Below are positions 8,036-17,217 of a stretch of DNA of 64,000 nucleotides, one piece after another (position 1 is the stretch's first letter; each line of letters opens with the position of its first letter). The stretch comes from JAKFWI01 sp031399165. GTDB lineage: Bacteria > Pseudomonadota > Alphaproteobacteria > Caulobacterales > Aquidulcibacteraceae. Under the pieces are notes generated by a model, which saw nothing but the letters and a program-made list of their open reading frames with translations, was not told the DNA's origin and ran no database searches. Position numbers and translations under genes: made by a program. The DNA lies in NCBI GenBank assembly GCA_031399165.1, contig JANNOO010000043.1, positions 1 to 64,000 on the forward strand, given 5' to 3'.

Positions 8036-10708
8036 ATGACTAGCCGGACGAGACCCCGCATCATAATCAACGGGCGGTTTCTTGACCGGCGCGCTACCGG
8101 CGTCGATCGTGTCGCCTCGCGGGTTCTTGCAGAGCTAGACAAAATCTTGGCGACGGATCCGTTTGCCGACGTCGTGATCGCCGCCCCGGCGCGCGTTCGC
8201 GAGACCCCTTCATTTGATAACATCGGCATCGAGAAGCGGGGGTTTCTGTCGGGTGTTCTGTGGGAGCAGATCGATCTCCCCGCCGCTTATCGCGGCGACA
8301 TCATTGTAAATCTATGCAACACGGCGCCTGCACTGCATAGCCGCAACATTGTGGTAATGCACGACGCGTTGGTGTTCGATGAGCCCCAATCTTATGCGAT
8401 CGGGTTTCGTTATTGGTACAAGGCGTTATTGCCGAGGCTAGCGGCCCGTGCGCTGCGTGTAGTAACGGTGTCGCGTTTTTCTGCGCAGCGTTTGCGCGCC
8501 AATGGCGTCACCCCCGCCGGCGCGGACGCCATGGTGATCTACAATGGCGGCGATCATCTGACAGGAGGCGAGCGAGCCGACAAACCGGCAGACGTTGCCC
8601 GTCCTTACGTTCTGTTTGTCGGCTCGCCCGTCGCCCACAAAAACCTCGCGCTATTCTGCAATGTCGCCAAAGCCTTCGAGGAACGGCTGGATTTTGTCGT
8701 TGTCGGCGCCGCCGACGCGGGGGTGTTCGCAACGGGCGGCGGCGAACAGTGCGGGCCAAATGTGCGGTTCGAAGGCTACGTATCAGGCGCGCGCCTGCGG
8801 GAGCTCTATCAAGGCGCATTGTGCCTTGCGTTCCCAAGCAGAACGGAGGGCTTTGGTTTTCCACCAATCGAGGCGATGAGCCTCGACTGTCCCGTGGTGA
8901 GCTCAAGCAGCGCGGTCATGCCCGAAATTCTCGGCGAAGCGCCGCTTTACGCCGCCCCTGACCGGCCCGATCAATGGATTGCAGCGATCGAAGCGATTGG
9001 CGCCGACCCGGCATTACGGGCCAGCCTCGTCGCCCGAGGCAGAACATGCGCGGGGGCCTATCGCTGGCGGGACACCGGCGCCGCCTATGCTCAAATGCTT
9101 AAGGCCGCTTTGTCGGGAGACCGCGCACCTGTTGCGGCTGCGCCGGTCGAGATGAAAAGACCGGACATCTACGGCGCTGCCGCCGCCCGGGAGATCGCGC
9201 CGGAAACGATTCAGCCGGACGGCTCGTTGCGCGTGGTGGCGGCCAAGGGCCTCGCGGTGCTCGCGGCGCAAAGCATGCTTTCCCGCGTAGTGCTGTTCGG
9301 CAGCCAGATTGCACTGGGTTGGCTCCTGACGCCAGCCGATTTCGGCATCGTCGCCATCGCCTCGATTGTGACCTCGCTTGCATGGACCATTATTGGCTTC
9401 GGCGTCGATAGTGTCCTGCTGCAGCGCTCGCGGACGATGGAGATCTGGGAAAAAACGGCGTTCGCCGTGGGACTTGGTCAAGGGATACTCGCGCTTGTCG
9501 TCGTAGCGGCGACCGCGCCGTTCTTTGCGTTCCTATTTAAATCGCCTGAGCTTATCGCACCGCTGCTCCTTTTTGCGCTGGGCATGCCCATCGCCGGCAT
9601 CATTCTTGTTCCGACGGCGCGGGCATTTGCCAGGCTGGCGTTCGGCTGGGTGGCGACGATCAACATCGTGGACCTGCTGGTCGCACAAATCCTGACGGTG
9701 CTGTTCGCCTTTTGGGGCTTTGGCGCGCTTTCGTTCTTCCTCCCGATTCCAATCGCGTTCGCCGTGCGCGCGGCGTTGTTCTGGTCGAACCGGCCGCAGC
9801 GGCTGCGAGGGCGCATCACCCGGCGGAAAATAAATATCCTTCTTCACCGTGGCTCTATGGTGTTCGGGTCGCGGATATTCTCCACGTTTATGACGCAGGG
9901 CGATTATTTCGTGCTTGCGCTGTTTGCCGCAAAACAGGCTGTAGGCTTTTACTTCTTCGCGTTTCGTCTCGCTGCTGTTCCGATTCGCATCATCGCCGCG
10001 AACGTGCAGAACATTCTATTTCCTATGCTGGCGCGCATGCGCGGCGACCCCGAACGCCAGGCCGTCTCAGCCCGCAATGCTGCGCAAATGCTCTCCTATC
10101 TGGTGACGCCGCTCTGCATCTTGCAGGCGGCGCTGGCAGAGCCCGTGTTGGTCATGTTGTTCGGCGCCAAATGGGCGCCTTCGATCATATTACTTCAAGT
10201 GCTGAGCCTTGGCTTACCGGCCGAGGCCGTTGCGGCGGTTGCGCGCGCGCAATTAGACGCTGTGGGCGCGTTTGGACGCACCTTGAAATACACATTGGCC
10301 GGCGCTGCGGTGTTTTTCGGTCTGGTTACCATTGGCGCAGCGTGGGGCGGGGCGCTTGGCGTGGCCACTGCGGTAGCGACGTATTACTTGGTGACGCAGC
10401 CGTCGATTTTTTTCCGCGTGTTTCCTGCGCGAGGCCATTTGCTGCGCGACGTTATGCGTATTTTCGTTGCGCCGATGCTGGTCTCGCTTGCCGCGGTTGG
10501 CGCCGGTGTGCTCGCATCCAGCGTGCTTTTTGCGCCTGAACAATATCTGGCGCGGGCACTTACAATCATGCTGCTCTCAGGCGCGCTTTACATCGGATTG
10601 GTGCGATTGGCCGGGCCTGCGACCTTTGCCGATTTGCTGCGCCTATTCGGCCAGCTGCTGGAAAAAGTGCCGTTGCCACGGCGCGGCAAGGTACTTCAGG
10701 CGCGCTAA
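8036..10708 (+). CDS. Fusion protein: GT4 glycosyltransferase + Wzx-type polysaccharide flippase
   Basis: 890 aa, read without interruption. Residues 1 to about 365 are a GT4 glycosyltransferase (NGRFLDRRATGVDRVA near 12; YVLFVGSPVAHKNLALF; E-x7-E in EGFGFPPIEAMS). After a linker of about 35 residues, residues 400-870 form a multi-pass membrane domain of the WzxC/MOP flippase type (LTPADFGIVAIAS, LGWLL, LFGAKWAPSI) with about 12-14 hydrophobic segments. The first half would add a sugar to the lipid-linked unit; the second half would flip it to the periplasm. These functions are normally on separate proteins. A GAGGAGG ribosome-binding site overlaps the stop of the kinase gene. No internal ribosome-binding site was searched exhaustively, so a separate flippase product is possible. 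Confidence 0.85.
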   Translation: MTSRTRPRIIINGRFLDRRATGVDRVASRVLAELDKILATDPFADVVIAAPARVRETPSFDNIGIEKRGFLSGVLWEQIDLPAAYRGDIIVNLCNTAPALHSRNIVVMHDALVFDEPQSYAIGFRYWYKALLPRLAARALRVVTVSRFSAQRLRANGVTPAGADAMVIYNGGDHLTGGERADKPADVARPYVLFVGSPVAHKNLALFCNVAKAFEERLDFVVVGAADAGVFATGGGEQCGPNVRFEGYVSGARLRELYQGALCLAFPSRTEGFGFPPIEAMSLDCPVVSSSSAVMPEILGEAPLYAAPDRPDQWIAAIEAIGADPALRASLVARGRTCAGAYRWRDTGAAYAQMLKAALSGDRAPVAAAPVEMKRPDIYGAAAAREIAPETIQPDGSLRVVAAKGLAVLAAQSMLSRVVLFGSQIALGWLLTPADFGIVAIASIVTSLAWTIIGFGVDSVLLQRSRTMEIWEKTAFAVGLGQGILALVVVAATAPFFAFLFKSPELIAPLLLFALGMPIAGIILVPTARAFARLAFGWVATINIVDLLVAQILTVLFAFWGFGALSFFLPIPIAFAVRAALFWSNRPQRLRGRITRRKINILLHRGSMVFGSRIFSTFMTQGDYFVLALFAAKQAVGFYFFAFRLAAVPIRIIAANVQNILFPMLARMRGDPERQAVSARNAAQMLSYLVTPLCILQAALAEPVLVMLFGAKWAPSIILLQVLSLGLPAEAVAAVARAQLDAVGAFGRTLKYTLAGAAVFFGLVTIGAAWGGALGVATAVATYYLVTQPSIFFRVFPARGHLLRDVMRIFVAPMLVSLAAVGAGVLASSVLFAPEQYLARALTIMLLSGALYIGLVRLAGPATFADLLRLFGQLLEKVPLPRRGKVLQAR

Positions 10709-11757
10709 CGGAACACAGAAACCATACGCCGCAATAGCGGCGGTCGAGACCAAGGATTGTAACGCCATTGCAAAAGTTTTTTGCGCAATTGTCGCGGAGT
10801 GGCCAAGGCGCCAACGGCCCAGATGCTGGCGGCCAGCTTTGTTCTGACCGGGTAGAGCGAGTGCGCCAGTCGGCGCAGGTAGCGAGCGACAAGGACGCCT
10901 GGGATCGGGCGCTCGCTGGCAATCTGCTCCAGAATGCGGCGCTCGAGGACGTACGCCATGGACTCCCCGTCAGGCACGCTGCGGCAATCGATCTCCAGCG
11001 CGTTGCAGATATCGCGCAGATGATTGAGCCGCGCGGTAAAGCGCTCGCGCTCCGTCGCGAGCCATTCGGGCGAGGGGGCGCTGAAGCCGGATGCGTTTTT
11101 TCCATGAATTCGATAATTGGCCAGCGGCGTATCGATAGTCACCACCTCGCCCATGAACGGGCAGAGAAGGTAGGCGACGCCATCCAGATAACGCTCGTAT
11201 TCGACATCCTTGATAGCTGCGATCACGTCGGCGCGATAAATGATGCCCGAGGTGGGTCCCGTCAGGTAGCAGCCATTGCGCTCGATTTCCTGCAGCATTC
11301 TGGCGCGATCGTATTGGGCAGGAAATGCCGGAAAGCTCTTTCCGATAACGGCGCCGGCCGCATCAATCGGCGTCAGAGGAAATTGGATCTTGGCGGGAGA
11401 CGAAACAAGGTGGGGCGCGATTGTCGCCAGAGCGTCCGGTTTGAGTTCGTCGTCCGAATCCAGGATGTAGATATAGCGCCCGCGGGCGCGGCGGGCGGCC
11501 ATGAGACAAATTCGCGCTGCACCCTGATTGGCGCCGCGCAATGCCTGAATGCGATCGCCATAAGCCGAGATGATCTCCCAAGATCGATCCGTCGACCCAT
11601 CGTCAACTACGATAAGTTCGAAATCCCGAAAGCCCTGAGCGAGCACGCTGTCGATCGTGCGGCCGACGTAATTCTCATAATTGTAGTTTGGGACTATAAT
11701 CGTAAACGTTACGCCGCCGGTTTCCGGCATCGTCTTCGCCACGGGACCGTTTTCCAT
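10705..11757 (-). CDS. Glycosyltransferase, GT2 family
   Basis: 350 aa. The start is set at the ATG preceded by CTGGAG with an 8-nt spacer; homology begins shortly after it at TFTIIVPNYNYENYVG. GT-A fold signs are LIVVDDGSTDRS and YILDSDDELKPDAL (the DxD-like metal/nucleotide motif). It would be an inverting transferase acting in the cytoplasm. It is the only gene on the opposite strand within the polysaccharide cluster and its 3' end overlaps the end of the flippase fusion by 4 bp. The start faces the next GT2 gene across a 164-bp divergent region that must carry both promoters. Confidence 0.85.
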   Translation of the reverse strand: MENGPVAKTMPETGGVTFTIIVPNYNYENYVGRTIDSVLAQGFRDFELIVVDDGSTDRSWEIISAYGDRIQALRGANQGAARICLMAARRARGRYIYILDSDDELKPDALATIAPHLVSSPAKIQFPLTPIDAAGAVIGKSFPAFPAQYDRARMLQEIERNGCYLTGPTSGIIYRADVIAAIKDVEYERYLDGVAYLLCPFMGEVVTIDTPLANYRIHGKNASGFSAPSPEWLATERERFTARLNHLRDICNALEIDCRSVPDGESMAYVLERRILEQIASERPIPGVLVARYLRRLAHSLYPVRTKLAASIWAVGALATPRQLRKKLLQWRYNPWSRPPLLRRMVSVFR

Positions 11758-11921
11758 CGATCGTCTCCAGCAAGCGCCGCTGACCTTGGTGCAACTAGAC
11801 GCCGGAATATCCGGCCTGTCTATCAGCGTAAAAATTATTCGCTGCGTGGGCGCACGAACAACGCTGCGCCAGCGTCTGTCGTTCCAAACGCTTTCCCACC
11901 TTTGTTCGAAAGGGCGCGGCA

Positions 11922-12812
11922 ATGAAAGTTGCAGTGATTTACGCCACACTTGGCCGCGCGCCGATCATGCACCTCGCGGTGGCGCGCATGTTCGATCAGA
12001 CCGACCCACCCGATGCGATTATCGTTTCAGCGTGCCGCGAGGAAGACGTGGCGGGGATGGATCGCTCCGACCCGCGCCTCAAGGTTATTTTCAGTCCTGC
12101 CGGTATGACGGCGCAGCGCAATGCAGGTCTGGCCCTCGTTGATGCATCGTTCGACGTGGTGGTGTTTTTTGACGATGACTTCGTTGCCTCCCGCTACTGG
12201 CTCGCGGGCGTGAAGGCGATCTTCGCCGCCTATCAGGACGTCGCGGTCGTTACCGGCGCGGTACTTAAAGACGGCATCAAAACGCCGGGCTTGGAATGGG
12301 ATTACGGCGCCGCCATCGTTGATCACGCTGATGAACGCGCCACGGGTCCTGGTGCGCCTGAAACGGCGGCGCTCATAAACGGCAAGACGCCCTATGGATG
12401 TAATATGGCCTACCGGCGCGCGGCGATTCATGGTCTCGCCTTCGATACACGGCTCGTACTTTACTCTTGGCAGGAAGATCGCGATTTCGGTGCGCAAGTC
12501 GTCGCGCGGGGCTGGCGCATGATCGAGTCGCACGCAGTCTGGGGCGTGCACCTCGGCGCCAAGCGCGGGCGCGTGTCCGGCATAAAGTTCGGCTACTCGC
12601 AAATGGTCAATCCCTGGTACCTCAACAGCAAGGGTACGATGCGCTATGGCGCGGCTGGCGCTCTAATGCTGCGCAATCTGATGTCGAATGTGGTTGGCGC
12701 TGTGATGCCCGAACCCTATGTCGATCGCGCGGGGCGCCTTAAAGGAAATCTAATCGGAATTCGCGATATCGTACGCGGCGTTTGGCGTCCGGAGCGGGCG
12801 TCTGAGCTATGA
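11922..12812 (+). CDS. Glycosyltransferase, GT2 family
   Basis: 296 aa. It begins MKVAVIYATLGRAPIMHLAV and has the GT2 signs GMTAQRNAGL, the acidic FFDDDFVAS motif near residue 84, GCNMAYRRAA and WQEDRDFGAQVVARGW, where the ED pair is the usual catalytic-base region. It probably adds a sugar to the repeat unit with inversion. The gene is followed at 25 bp by the polymerase-like gene on the same strand. Substrate and linkage cannot be inferred. Confidence 0.85.
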   Translation: MKVAVIYATLGRAPIMHLAVARMFDQTDPPDAIIVSACREEDVAGMDRSDPRLKVIFSPAGMTAQRNAGLALVDASFDVVVFFDDDFVASRYWLAGVKAIFAAYQDVAVVTGAVLKDGIKTPGLEWDYGAAIVDHADERATGPGAPETAALINGKTPYGCNMAYRRAAIHGLAFDTRLVLYSWQEDRDFGAQVVARGWRMIESHAVWGVHLGAKRGRVSGIKFGYSQMVNPWYLNSKGTMRYGAAGALMLRNLMSNVVGAVMPEPYVDRAGRLKGNLIGIRDIVRGVWRPERASEL

Positions 12813-12837
12813 TGTTTTCGGCCGGCCCCGCAAGCGC

Positions 12838-14280
12838 ATGACCGTTCCCTGCATCGTCTTTTGGGCTGTCATGCTGTTCGGCCTAGCGTCGAAGCGGCCG
12901 ATCCTTGTCTATGCCTTCTTCGCTGCGGGCGCGTTTGGAACGCTGGCGGTGATTCCGACTGCGTTGACCGGCGGCGTCACTATATTGCCACAGCCGGTGG
13001 CGGCGCTATTCTTGACCCTATGGACTCTGCGTCGCCGAGGCGCAGCTGCCGCCTTTGTGGCAATCGCAATAAATCCCCGCCAACTCGGTTTGCTGTCGAT
13101 GTTCGTAGTCTATGGGGCGGTAACAGCGATTTTGCTGCCGAGAATATTCGAAGGCAGTGTTGACGTTATCGCGTTTCGGCAGACCACAAGCGCGCCTACC
13201 GCGCTTGCGCCCAGCGCTGCCAACATCACTCAGCCGCTTTATTTGGCGATATCTTTGATTGCGGCGGTCGCTCTCTGCTTGCTGTGCAAGCAAGAACGGA
13301 TGCGGCAAGTCGTGCTGCGCGCTGTGCTATGGAGCGGGGCGATTGTCGTCGCCACGGGCCTCGCCGATATTGCCAGCGCCGGCACGCCGGTTCTGTCGTC
13401 GTTCCGTACAGCGAGCTACGCCCTGCTAACCGACCATGTTGTTGTCGGCTCACGTAGGGTCGTCGGCCTGATGGCCGAGGCGTCCAGTTTTGGTCCTTTA
13501 TGCGTGACCACCGCGGCGCTGATTTATTTCCTGCGCCGCGGGTTCGCGCCGCGTGGCGGCCAGGCCACGATGATGTTTGCAATAGTCGCTGGCTTGCTGG
13601 TCATGGCGGCGCTGTCCACGTCGTCTACAGCCTATGTCGGCCTCGCGCTTTTTATGCTGTTGGCCGTGGCGAATTGGGCCTGGCGCGTGTTTCGCCATCC
13701 CACGTCTGTACCCCGACGCGCGCTTTCCGCTGATCTTTTGGCGGTTTTCATCGCGGCGGTGTTCGGCGGCCTATCACTTATCTTACAGCCAGGGCTGCTC
13801 ACCGCAGCCGTGGAAAACGTGAATCAGATCGTCTTTGAGAAGGCGGGCACGTCTTCATTCAACGACCGCATGATGTCGGTACAGATCGGCTTTAATCTAT
13901 TTGCTCAGACGAACGGGTGGGGCGTTGGCGTTGGCTCCCACAGCGTATCGAGTTGGTTGGTCGCGACGTTGTGCAGCGTCGGCATTGTCGGCAGCCTGAT
14001 GATGGCGGTGTTTTTGACGCTAACGTCCCTACGCCGCCCGGCCGACCCGGGTGTTGAATCGCGCGAGACTGTTACCGGCCTAAAACTTGCGGCGATCATT
14101 TCTTTGTCAATGGCTTCGATATCGGCGACGAGCCCCGATTTTGGTTTATTGGTCAGCGCCATGCTGGGCGCTCTGGCGGGCTTGTCGGCTGCGCCGGGCA
14201 GGCGGCCTGTTGAGCTTACAGTCGAAGCGCGTCCCGTTCGCAGCCGCGGCGGCGCCCTTCGCGCGCGCGTCCGCCCATGA
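12838..14280 (+). CDS. Wzy-like polysaccharide polymerase / O-antigen ligase-like membrane protein
   Basis: 480 aa with about 10-12 hydrophobic segments across its length. The segment VVGLMAEASSFGPLCV (about 205-220) matches the AEAS-x-(F/L)G pattern frequent in exopolysaccharide polymerases, and a larger polar loop follows near residues 325-350. By position among glycosyltransferases and a flippase it would join repeat units in the periplasm. Sequence conservation of Wzy proteins is low, so the call rests on topology, this motif and context. The last 20 residues are Arg-rich. The stop overlaps the next gene by ATGA, implying co-translation. Confidence 0.7.
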   Translation: MTVPCIVFWAVMLFGLASKRPILVYAFFAAGAFGTLAVIPTALTGGVTILPQPVAALFLTLWTLRRRGAAAAFVAIAINPRQLGLLSMFVVYGAVTAILLPRIFEGSVDVIAFRQTTSAPTALAPSAANITQPLYLAISLIAAVALCLLCKQERMRQVVLRAVLWSGAIVVATGLADIASAGTPVLSSFRTASYALLTDHVVVGSRRVVGLMAEASSFGPLCVTTAALIYFLRRGFAPRGGQATMMFAIVAGLLVMAALSTSSTAYVGLALFMLLAVANWAWRVFRHPTSVPRRALSADLLAVFIAAVFGGLSLILQPGLLTAAVENVNQIVFEKAGTSSFNDRMMSVQIGFNLFAQTNGWGVGVGSHSVSSWLVATLCSVGIVGSLMMAVFLTLTSLRRPADPGVESRETVTGLKLAAIISLSMASISATSPDFGLLVSAMLGALAGLSAAPGRRPVELTVEARPVRSRGGALRARVRP

Positions 14281-15470
14281 TCTACGACCGCGCCGGCGTG
14301 GAATCGAAAAAATTTCGCCTTGTTTACGTCGTCCCAGGGACTGTGTTCGCCGGTGTGGAGCGCGTCGTCCACGAGATCGCGGAAAGATTGGCCGGGACGT
14401 ATGGCGATGTCTTGGACATTCACGTTGTCTACTGCGCGCGCTTTAGCGAACTGGAGAACCGTAAGCTGGCCTACACCGCGCATTATTTCGAAGGGCTGCG
14501 GCTGCGCAACGGATTTTGGCCTTTACGATCATTCTTTAAAAAGACCGCTGCCGACATGGTCATCGTCGCTCAGTGCGAGATGGCGGCGCTGTGTTTCATG
14601 GCGATGGCGGGCAATACCAAGCGCGCGCTGTTTGTGACCCATCTGCATGGCAATCCGAGGGTCGAGCGCGCCTCTTCACTCACCAGCCGGTTCACGTTTG
14701 CGATCTACGACTGGTTGGTGGCGCCGCGGATTTCAGCCACCTTCGCGGTGTCCGAGGCGCTGGCAGCCTATGCACGCGAGGCGATGGCAGGAGGGCGGCC
14801 GGTCTATTTTGTTCCCAATCCAGTGCGCTCGTTTCCCAGCTCCGGGCCGTCCATCGAGCCTCCGTTGCGCTATCTCTCGGTAGCGCGCCTTACCTATCAG
14901 AAGGGGCAGGACGTGTTGCTCCGCGCGTTCGCTCAGGTTCTTCAAAAACTACCAGAAGCGCGCCTCGATCTTGTCGGCGCGGGTCCCGACGAGGCTGTCC
15001 TCAGGACGCTCGCCGGCCAGCTCGGTATAGCGGGTAGCGTGACGTTCCATGGTCATCAGCTCGATCCCGGCCCGTTTCTGCGGGCGGCGAATTACTTTGT
15101 CCTTTCGTCGCGATGGGAGGGGTTCGCCGTCGCGCTAGCGGAGGCGCTTGGTTGCGGCTTGCCGGCCGTGACCACCGATTGCGATTTTGGTCCGCGTGAT
15201 CTTGTACCGGACGCCCGCGCCGGCCGCGTTGTAAGGGTGAACGATCCCGGCGCGCTTGCCGCAGCGATGATCGAACTCGCCACGTCGCCCAATACGGCCG
15301 AGGATATTGCTTATCGGATCAGCTCAGTTCGCAAGTTCGATACGCCTGTTGCGGCCGCAGCGCATTTCGATGCCATCCGCATGGTCGCTGCGGCTCAGCG
15401 CGGCGACAGGCCGGCTCCTCTTGAGCGCTTGCTGACTCGCAATAAGGGAGGCCTTCAATCAATCGCGTGA
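14277..15470 (+). CDS. Glycosyltransferase, GT4 family
   Basis: 397 aa GT-B enzyme. N-terminal LVYVVPGTVFAGVERVVHEI carries the acceptor loop. The C-terminal domain shows YLSVARLTYQKGQDVLLRAF, LDLVGAGPDE, VTFHGHQ and an E-x7-E in SSRWEGFAVALAEALG. It would be a retaining transferase, the last recognisable member of the polysaccharide cluster. Start codon overlaps the polymerase stop (ATGA). The gene ends 29 bp before the convergent histidine kinase. Confidence 0.88.
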   Translation: MIYDRAGVESKKFRLVYVVPGTVFAGVERVVHEIAERLAGTYGDVLDIHVVYCARFSELENRKLAYTAHYFEGLRLRNGFWPLRSFFKKTAADMVIVAQCEMAALCFMAMAGNTKRALFVTHLHGNPRVERASSLTSRFTFAIYDWLVAPRISATFAVSEALAAYAREAMAGGRPVYFVPNPVRSFPSSGPSIEPPLRYLSVARLTYQKGQDVLLRAFAQVLQKLPEARLDLVGAGPDEAVLRTLAGQLGIAGSVTFHGHQLDPGPFLRAANYFVLSSRWEGFAVALAEALGCGLPAVTTDCDFGPRDLVPDARAGRVVRVNDPGALAAAMIELATSPNTAEDIAYRISSVRKFDTPVAAAAHFDAIRMVAAAQRGDRPAPLERLLTRNKGGLQSIA

Positions 15471-15499
15471 GAACGCGCGAGGGTGCGCTTCCGAGCCGC

Positions 15500-16510
15500 C
15501 TAGGCGGCAAGACGTACTGGATCGACCTTTAACGTAACGACTACGCCGTCCTCAGCCCAATGGTAGTTGATCGAGCCGCGCAGATGCCCAGCGATGCTAC
15601 GCTCCACCAGCTTGCTTCCGTAGCCCGCGACGCTTTCAGGCGTGTTGACTTTCGGTCCTCCGCTCTCGGTCCAAACCACGGTGACAGCTTCGTCGTGCGC
15701 CGAGCATGAGACATCCAGTGTGCCCGTATCAACGGACAGAGCGCCGTACTTTAGAGAGTTCGTCGCCAGTTCGTGAACTATCAGCGCCATGATGGTCGTT
15801 GCCGACTCGCCGACGCTCATTCGCGGAACGGAGACCCGGATACGCCCGCTAAAGGCGCCGAGATCGTCATAGGGAGCGAGCAGTACGGTTAGCAAATCTC
15901 CTAGCAGCGCCGAAGGGGCCTCGGTTTGTCCCGGAACAGGCCGCACGAGATCGTGAGCGCGCCCTAGCGCTGTCAGCCTGAGGGTCAGTTCGCGCGCCAT
16001 GTCCTCAACGGTTGTCGTCGATCGAGAGGTGATGGCGGTAAGGCCGGAGGCGATCGCGAGCAGATTTTTGACCCGGTGGCTCATCTCGCCGGCCAAGAGT
16101 TCGCGGCCTTCTTCGGCCTGCTTGCGGCCGGTGACATCGATGAAAATGCCGAACATAATCCGCTTGACCATCCCGGCGTCATCGCCCTGGCCGCGAGCGG
16201 AGATCCACTTGAGCTCGTCACCGATCATGATGCGAAAGTCGATCTCATAAGCGCCAATGATCGCGCGCGTCGCAGTAAAGGCCGCGCGCACCCTGTCGCG
16301 ATCGGCTGGGTGTATGTGGGCCGAGAGATCTTCGAACGTAACGTCGATCCCTCGAGGGATACCCCACAGGTCATAGGCATGGTCGTCCATCGCCAAGGCG
16401 TCAGTATCGACATGCCATGACCAAAGCGCGACCCCAGCCGCTTCGATGGCGCGCACCAAATTCTTGGGCTCCCAGAGGAGCGGCATTAGTGCCTCGGGTG
16501 TCGCAGTCAT
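15500..16510 (-). CDS. PAS-domain HWE-family sensor histidine kinase (orphan, no membrane segment)
   Basis: 336 aa. The ATG used has GGAG 6 nt upstream; longer in-frame starts lack one. A single PAS domain (about 20-130, SWHVDTDALAMDDHAYDLWG to the GRKQAE linker) is followed by the HWE/HisKA_2 dimerisation helix with H145 in GEMSHRVKNLLAI. The ATP-binding domain has HELATNSLKYGALS (N251), WTESGGP and YGSKLVERSI. No membrane segment is seen, so it senses a cytoplasmic cue. No response regulator gene lies next to it. Kinases of this type often feed the PhyR general stress response of alphaproteobacteria, but that link is inference here. Confidence 0.87.
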   Translation of the reverse strand: MTATPEALMPLLWEPKNLVRAIEAAGVALWSWHVDTDALAMDDHAYDLWGIPRGIDVTFEDLSAHIHPADRDRVRAAFTATRAIIGAYEIDFRIMIGDELKWISARGQGDDAGMVKRIMFGIFIDVTGRKQAEEGRELLAGEMSHRVKNLLAIASGLTAITSRSTTTVEDMARELTLRLTALGRAHDLVRPVPGQTEAPSALLGDLLTVLLAPYDDLGAFSGRIRVSVPRMSVGESATTIMALIVHELATNSLKYGALSVDTGTLDVSCSAHDEAVTVVWTESGGPKVNTPESVAGYGSKLVERSIAGHLRGSINYHWAEDGVVVTLKVDPVRLAA

Positions 16511-16750
16511 CAAAACTCCAGAGCCATTCATTTTGGGTCTAGGGGCGCGCATCGCCTCCACATCCTTAGAGTCCGGCTTTATTTATGGCCAGATTCGTCC
16601 AAAAGCAGTGTGTGGGAACTATCTCGAGCGTTTCCCTGAAACGGTCGTTTGGGGCGGTGTACTCGAAGGCGGAATCCGGCTGATCATGAGCGAAAACGAA
16701 GCAATATACCGACGGGGAGATAGTAGAGCAAAGGTGAATGGAACCTGAGC

Positions 16751-17119
16751 ATGGCGCAAGCAATGGCGCCGGTGATGTACGGCATCAAGAATTGCGACAC
16801 GATCAAGAAGGCGCGGGCTTGGCTTGAAACGCACGGCGTCGCTTACGGCTTCTGCGATTACAAGGTCGAAGGAATCGACAAGGCGCGGCTTGAAACGTGG
16901 GTAACAGAGCTTGGCTGGGAAAGCGTGCTCAACCGCGGGGGCATGACCTTCCGCAAATTGCCAGACGCCGAGAAGGACAACCTCACCGAACGCAAAGCAA
17001 TCGCGCTGATGATTGCCCAGCCTTCGATGATCAAGCGGCCGCTGCTCGAGGTGGGCGGCAATCTGATCGTCGGGTTCAAGCCCGAAGTCTACGAAGAGGC
17101 GTTCGCGGCCAAGCGTTAA
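16751..17119 (+). CDS. ArsC/Spx-family thioredoxin-fold protein (YffB-like)
   Basis: 122 aa. It has the ArsC-family start VMYGIKNCDTIKKARAWL with a single Cys near residue 15 in the N-C-D-T-x-K-K context, then VEGIDKARLETWV, GGMTFRKL, IAQPSMIKRPLLE and VGFKPEVY. The family shares the thioredoxin fold with arsenate reductase. The chromosomal YffB-like branch is not usually tied to arsenic resistance and may be a glutathione-dependent reductase. No arsenic genes are adjacent. The 240-bp gap before it is shared with the divergent histidine kinase. Confidence 0.8.
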   Translation: MAQAMAPVMYGIKNCDTIKKARAWLETHGVAYGFCDYKVEGIDKARLETWVTELGWESVLNRGGMTFRKLPDAEKDNLTERKAIALMIAQPSMIKRPLLEVGGNLIVGFKPEVYEEAFAAKR

Positions 17120-17182
17120 AGTCGCGCCTGCACGCGTTCGGTGGCGCCCAGCTGCGGGATTAGCCGCCGAACGGGCGTGAGT

Positions 17183-17211
17183 TTGGCGCGCGCCGGGCGG
17201 TAGGTTAGACT
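17183..17211 (+). promoter_or_regulatory. Candidate promoter of panB placed for a leaderless mRNA
   Basis: TTGGCG (17183-17188) and TAGACT (17206-17211) are separated by exactly 17 bp. TAGACT ends 6 nt before the ATG of panB, so the expected transcription start falls on the start codon itself. No proper Shine-Dalgarno sequence precedes the ATG. Read by eye only. Confidence 0.35.
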
Positions 17212-17217
17212 AGGACC

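Noticed and set aside
10768..11925. A 385-codon plus-strand frame opposite the GT2 gene
   Set aside because: It is the reverse of a clear glycosyltransferase with GT2 motifs, has no ribosome-binding site or protein family signs, and arises from high GC content.
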